From assembly GCA_963739355.1 (NCBI GenBank), contig CAVUAD010000007.1:558001-622000 (forward strand): 64,000 nt of DNA, read 5' to 3'. The notes below the pieces were generated by a model that saw only the letters and a list, made by a program, of their open reading frames with translations, was not told the DNA's origin and ran no database searches. This stretch comes from JAWVFM01 sp963739355. GTDB taxonomy: Bacteria; Actinomycetota; Thermoleophilia; Solirubrobacterales; 70-9. Made by a program: the position numbers and the translations under genes. Shown one piece after another: positions 61,715-64,000 of this stretch (the stretch's first letter is position 1; every line of letters starts with the position of its first letter).

Positions 61715-63292
61715 GTGAAGGTCCTCATCTTTCACGGATACCTCCTGCGGGGGACCGGCTCCAATGTCTACAACGCCAGCCTGGTCCGCGCCCTCGCGGG
61801 ACTGGGCCACGAGGTGCACCTGCTCTGCCAGGACCGCCACGCCGCCGAGCTCGACTGGGTCGATCGCGCCGGCGACTGGGACTCCGGCGAGCTCGTGGTC
61901 GAGGCGACGGGTGGCAGCTCGCCCGGAGCGGGCAGCGTCACCGTCTACCGGCCCGACATCCGCGGCCTCCTCCCGGTCTACGTGAAGGACGAGTACGAGG
62001 GGTTCGAGGTGAAGGCCTTTCCCGACCTCGACGACGCGGAGCTGGACGTCTACCTGGGCGCCAACGTCGCCGCCGTCCGCGACGTGGCCGAAATCACCGG
62101 AGGCGTCGAGGTCGCGCTCGCCAACCACCTGATCATGGGGCCGCTGATCCTCTCGCGCTCGCGCCTGGCGTTCGTGGCGAAGGTCCACGGCTCGGCGCTG
62201 GAGTACACGGTGAAGCCGAACCCGGAGCGCTTCCTGCCCTACGCGCGCGAGGGGATGCGCGCGGCGCGCGCGGTGCTCGTCGGCTCGCGGCATACCGCGG
62301 CGAGCCTGTGGGCGGCGATCGACGATCCCGAGCTCGAGGCGAAGACCACCGTCACCCCGCCGGGGGTGGACACGGAGCTGTTCGCGCCGCTTCGGGGAGA
62401 GGCCCCGGCCGCCAGGTTGCGCGGAATCGCGGCGAGCCTGGGTGGGGAGGCCGCCGCGAGCAGCGGGGCGGAGGTGGCGACCTCTTTCGCCCATGGCGAA
62501 GCAACGCGCCAATCGTCGGCAGCTGTGGCCTGGGGGCGCGATCCGCAGCACGCCGCGGCCGCCCTCGCCGCCTTCGCGGAGGCCTCCGGCCCGCGGGTCG
62601 TCTTCGTCGGCAAGCTGATCGTCTCGAAGGGCGTCGACCTGCTGCTGGCCGCGTGGCCGCTGGTGGCCGCCGAGAACCCGGGCGCCCGCCTCCTCGTCGT
62701 CGGCTTCGGCGAGTACGCGGCGACGACCGAGCGCCTCTGGGCGGCGATCGAGAGCGCCGATCTCGACGAGCTCTCGGAGATTGCCAGGCGCGGCCGAGGA
62801 CTCGAGGGCGATGACGACGCGCCGCTGCGCTACCTGACCGCCTTCCTCAGCGCCTTCCCTGAGGGCTACCGCGAGTCGGCGAGAGCAGCCGCCGGGTCCG
62901 TCGACTTCGCCGGCCGCCTCGAGCACGACGAGGTGGGCGAGGTGATCCCGGCCTGCGACGCGCTGGTGTTCCCGAGCACGTTTCCCGAGGCGTTCGGGAT
63001 GGTGGCCGCGGAGGCTGCCGCCGCGGAGGTGCCGCCGGTGTCCGCCAACCACTCGGGAGCCGCCGAGGTGAGCCGCGAGCTGGCGGGCGACCTGCCGCCC
63101 GAGCTCGCCGGGCTGGTGTCGTTCGACCTCGGCGAGGAGGCGGTCACGGCGATCGCCGCGCGCTTGAACGGCTGGCTGGGCCTCGACGCCGCGGACTCGG
63201 CCGCGGCGCATGCCCAGCTTCGAGAGACCGCCGCCCGCCTGTGGAGCTGGGAGGGCGTGGCGCGGGCCGTGATCGACGCCTGTATCGGTTGA
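61715..63292 (+). CDS. Glycosyltransferase, GT4-like, with enlarged linker
   Basis: GT-B sugar transferase of about 525 residues, larger than most. It starts KVLIFHGYLLRGTGSNVYNA with the acceptor loop. GVDTELFAPLRGEAP near residue 220 marks the interdomain linker, and VVFVGKLIVSKGVDLLLAAW near 295 opens the donor domain. The nucleotide-sugar motif is PSTFPEAFGMVAAEAAAAEV. Between the two domain marks are about 60-70 residues instead of the usual 10-25, part of which looks less GC-rich than the rest. ATG 61709 is the alternative start. Confidence 0.87.
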   Translation: MKVLIFHGYLLRGTGSNVYNASLVRALAGLGHEVHLLCQDRHAAELDWVDRAGDWDSGELVVEATGGSSPGAGSVTVYRPDIRGLLPVYVKDEYEGFEVKAFPDLDDAELDVYLGANVAAVRDVAEITGGVEVALANHLIMGPLILSRSRLAFVAKVHGSALEYTVKPNPERFLPYAREGMRAARAVLVGSRHTAASLWAAIDDPELEAKTTVTPPGVDTELFAPLRGEAPAARLRGIAASLGGEAAASSGAEVATSFAHGEATRQSSAAVAWGRDPQHAAAALAAFAEASGPRVVFVGKLIVSKGVDLLLAAWPLVAAENPGARLLVVGFGEYAATTERLWAAIESADLDELSEIARRGRGLEGDDDAPLRYLTAFLSAFPEGYRESARAAAGSVDFAGRLEHDEVGEVIPACDALVFPSTFPEAFGMVAAEAAAAEVPPVSANHSGAAEVSRELAGDLPPELAGLVSFDLGEEAVTAIAARLNGWLGLDAADSAAAHAQLRETAARLWSWEGVARAVIDACIG

Positions 63293-63337
63293 CACCAGGT
63301 CAGCCTGATGACGCAGCGGACCGGGGACGGCAGCCAA

Positions 63338-63343
63338 TAGAAT
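63338..63343 (+). promoter_or_regulatory. -10 box TAGAAT before coxB
   Basis: TAGAAT, five of six matches to TATAAT, lies eight bases before GTG 63352. Confidence 0.45.
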
Positions 63344-63351
63344 CGCTCGCG

Positions 63352-64000
63352 GTGCCCAGGTCTACCTATCTACGCCTGCTCGGGCTGGTCCTCGTGCTGA
63401 CGTTGGTCATGGCGATCCCGATGACCCAGATCCACTGGGACGGGACCCAGGCCTCCACGGCTGCGCCGAAGATCGACACGCTGCTGAACGTGATGATCGT
63501 GCTCTCGAGCTTCGTCTTCGCGATCGTGCTCGTCGCGCTCGGCTACTGCATCTACAAGTACCGCGCGAAGCCCGGCGACGAGTCCGACGGCGAGCCGATC
63601 CACGGCAACACCAGGCTCGAGATCGCCTGGACCGTGATCCCGACGATCATCGTCCTGTTCGGCGCCGTGTACAGCGCCGTGGTGCTGGCGGACATCGAGA
63701 AGAAGGACCCGAACGCGCTGCCGATCAACGTCATCGCCCAGCAGTACAAGTGGACGTTCGAGTACCCGTTGCCGAACGGCAAGGAGGTCACGTCGGACGA
63801 GCTCTACGTGCCCGTCGACCGCCAGCTCTCGCTTCACCTCACGGCCCTCGACGTTCTGCACTCGTTCTGGGTGCCGGAGTGGCGGATCAAGCGCGACCTC
63901 GTACCGGCCGGCCCGGGGGGCAACGACGTCGACAACACCGTCGTCGTGACGCCGGACCGGCTTGGTGAGTACGAGGTGGTCTGCGCCGAGCTCTGCGGCT
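63352..64000 (+). CDS. coxB: Cytochrome c oxidase subunit II, N-terminal part
   Basis: Terminal-oxidase subunit that takes electrons from cytochrome c. About 216 residues are visible; the gene leaves the window at the right edge. There is a first hydrophobic segment (LGLVLVLTLVMAIP), then two transmembrane helices, VMIVLSSFVFAIVLVALGY and TRLEIAWTVIPTIIVLFGAV, and the outer CuA domain with QQYKWTFEYP, DVLHSFWVPEW (CuA His) and CAELCG (CuA Cys pair). It implies an aerobic heme-copper oxidase, with other subunits probably just downstream. Confidence 0.95.
   Translation, partial: MPRSTYLRLLGLVLVLTLVMAIPMTQIHWDGTQASTAAPKIDTLLNVMIVLSSFVFAIVLVALGYCIYKYRAKPGDESDGEPIHGNTRLEIAWTVIPTIIVLFGAVYSAVVLADIEKKDPNALPINVIAQQYKWTFEYPLPNGKEVTSDELYVPVDRQLSLHLTALDVLHSFWVPEWRIKRDLVPAGPGGNDVDNTVVVTPDRLGEYEVVCAELCG

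Noticed and set aside
60620..63337. A 905-codon minus-strand open frame
   Set aside because: It lies opposite the DHFR-like gene and the glycosyltransferase, and crosses the real zinc-ribbon gene in another frame. Its composition is that of a shadow frame.

Overview
The window is very GC-rich, with GC-dominated third codon positions and gene after gene in tight, overlapping operons. It looks like a chromosomal segment of a high-GC actinobacterium. The GuaB3-type IMP dehydrogenase paralogue, a c-di-AMP riboswitch in front of M23 peptidases, TAnnnT -10 boxes placed directly before start codons, and an absence of mycobacterial or streptomycete hallmarks would fit a deep lineage such as Thermoleophilia. 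That placement is inference. I see no tRNA or rRNA genes, no CRISPR array and no insertion sequence. No gene-free gap exceeds 300 bases.

Layout. 1-2 kb: the start of a secreted protein and an ABC-2 exporter. 2-6.6 kb: a glycolytic operon gap-pgk-tpiA-gpmI, followed by an Hsp20 gene and tgt. 8.4-11.5 kb: three glycosyltransferases. 11.6-14.3 kb (minus): a phosphoesterase, a lipoprotein and a membrane Ser/Thr kinase. 14.3-19 kb: M48 protease, epimerase, sugar-phosphate transferase and argS. 19-25.5 kb: a polysaccharide block with an O-antigen-ligase-like protein and four glycosyltransferases, one of them frameshifted. 25.7-30 kb: HU, pyrF, a LysM protein, a D-Ala-D-Ala carboxypeptidase, a PfkB kinase and two methyltransferases. 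31-35.5 kb: guaB3, a GT39-like membrane protein and guaA. 35.5-41.6 kb: a second envelope-sugar block (GT39-like, FAD oxidoreductase, GtrB-like GT2, two methyltransferases, RmlC). 41.6-43.4 kb: two M23 peptidases behind a c-di-AMP riboswitch. 43.5-53.8 kb: rplM-rpsI-glmM-glmS, a DUF3352-like lipoprotein, nnr, alr and cca. 54-55.5 kb: HIT, a crotonase and infA. 55.7-64 kb: a glucosidase-like enzyme, a drug-type ABC exporter, a secreted hypothetical protein, a DHFR-like reductase, a zinc ribbon protein, another glycosyltransferase and the start of coxB.

The common theme is cell-envelope building: peptidoglycan precursors (glmM, glmS, alr), wall remodelling (dac, LysM, two M23) and several glycan-assembly blocks. 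These sit among central metabolism (glycolysis, GMP synthesis) and translation genes.

The less ordinary signals are as follows. Two families of short palindromic repeats supply the stop codons of adjacent genes, and one of them also lies inside the rpsI 5' extension. There is a truncated regulator remnant beside one repeat. The c-di-AMP riboswitch drives an M23 pair in which the second enzyme has lost a catalytic histidine. A probable CTG start on glmM is supported by a window-wide NTGA stop-start overlap habit. Two terminator-like hairpins sit back to back in the rplM leader, and a structured leader with a terminator precedes guaB3. Apparent frameshifts occur in rpsI and in one glycosyltransferase. 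None of these amounts to a clearly new defence or biosynthetic system.
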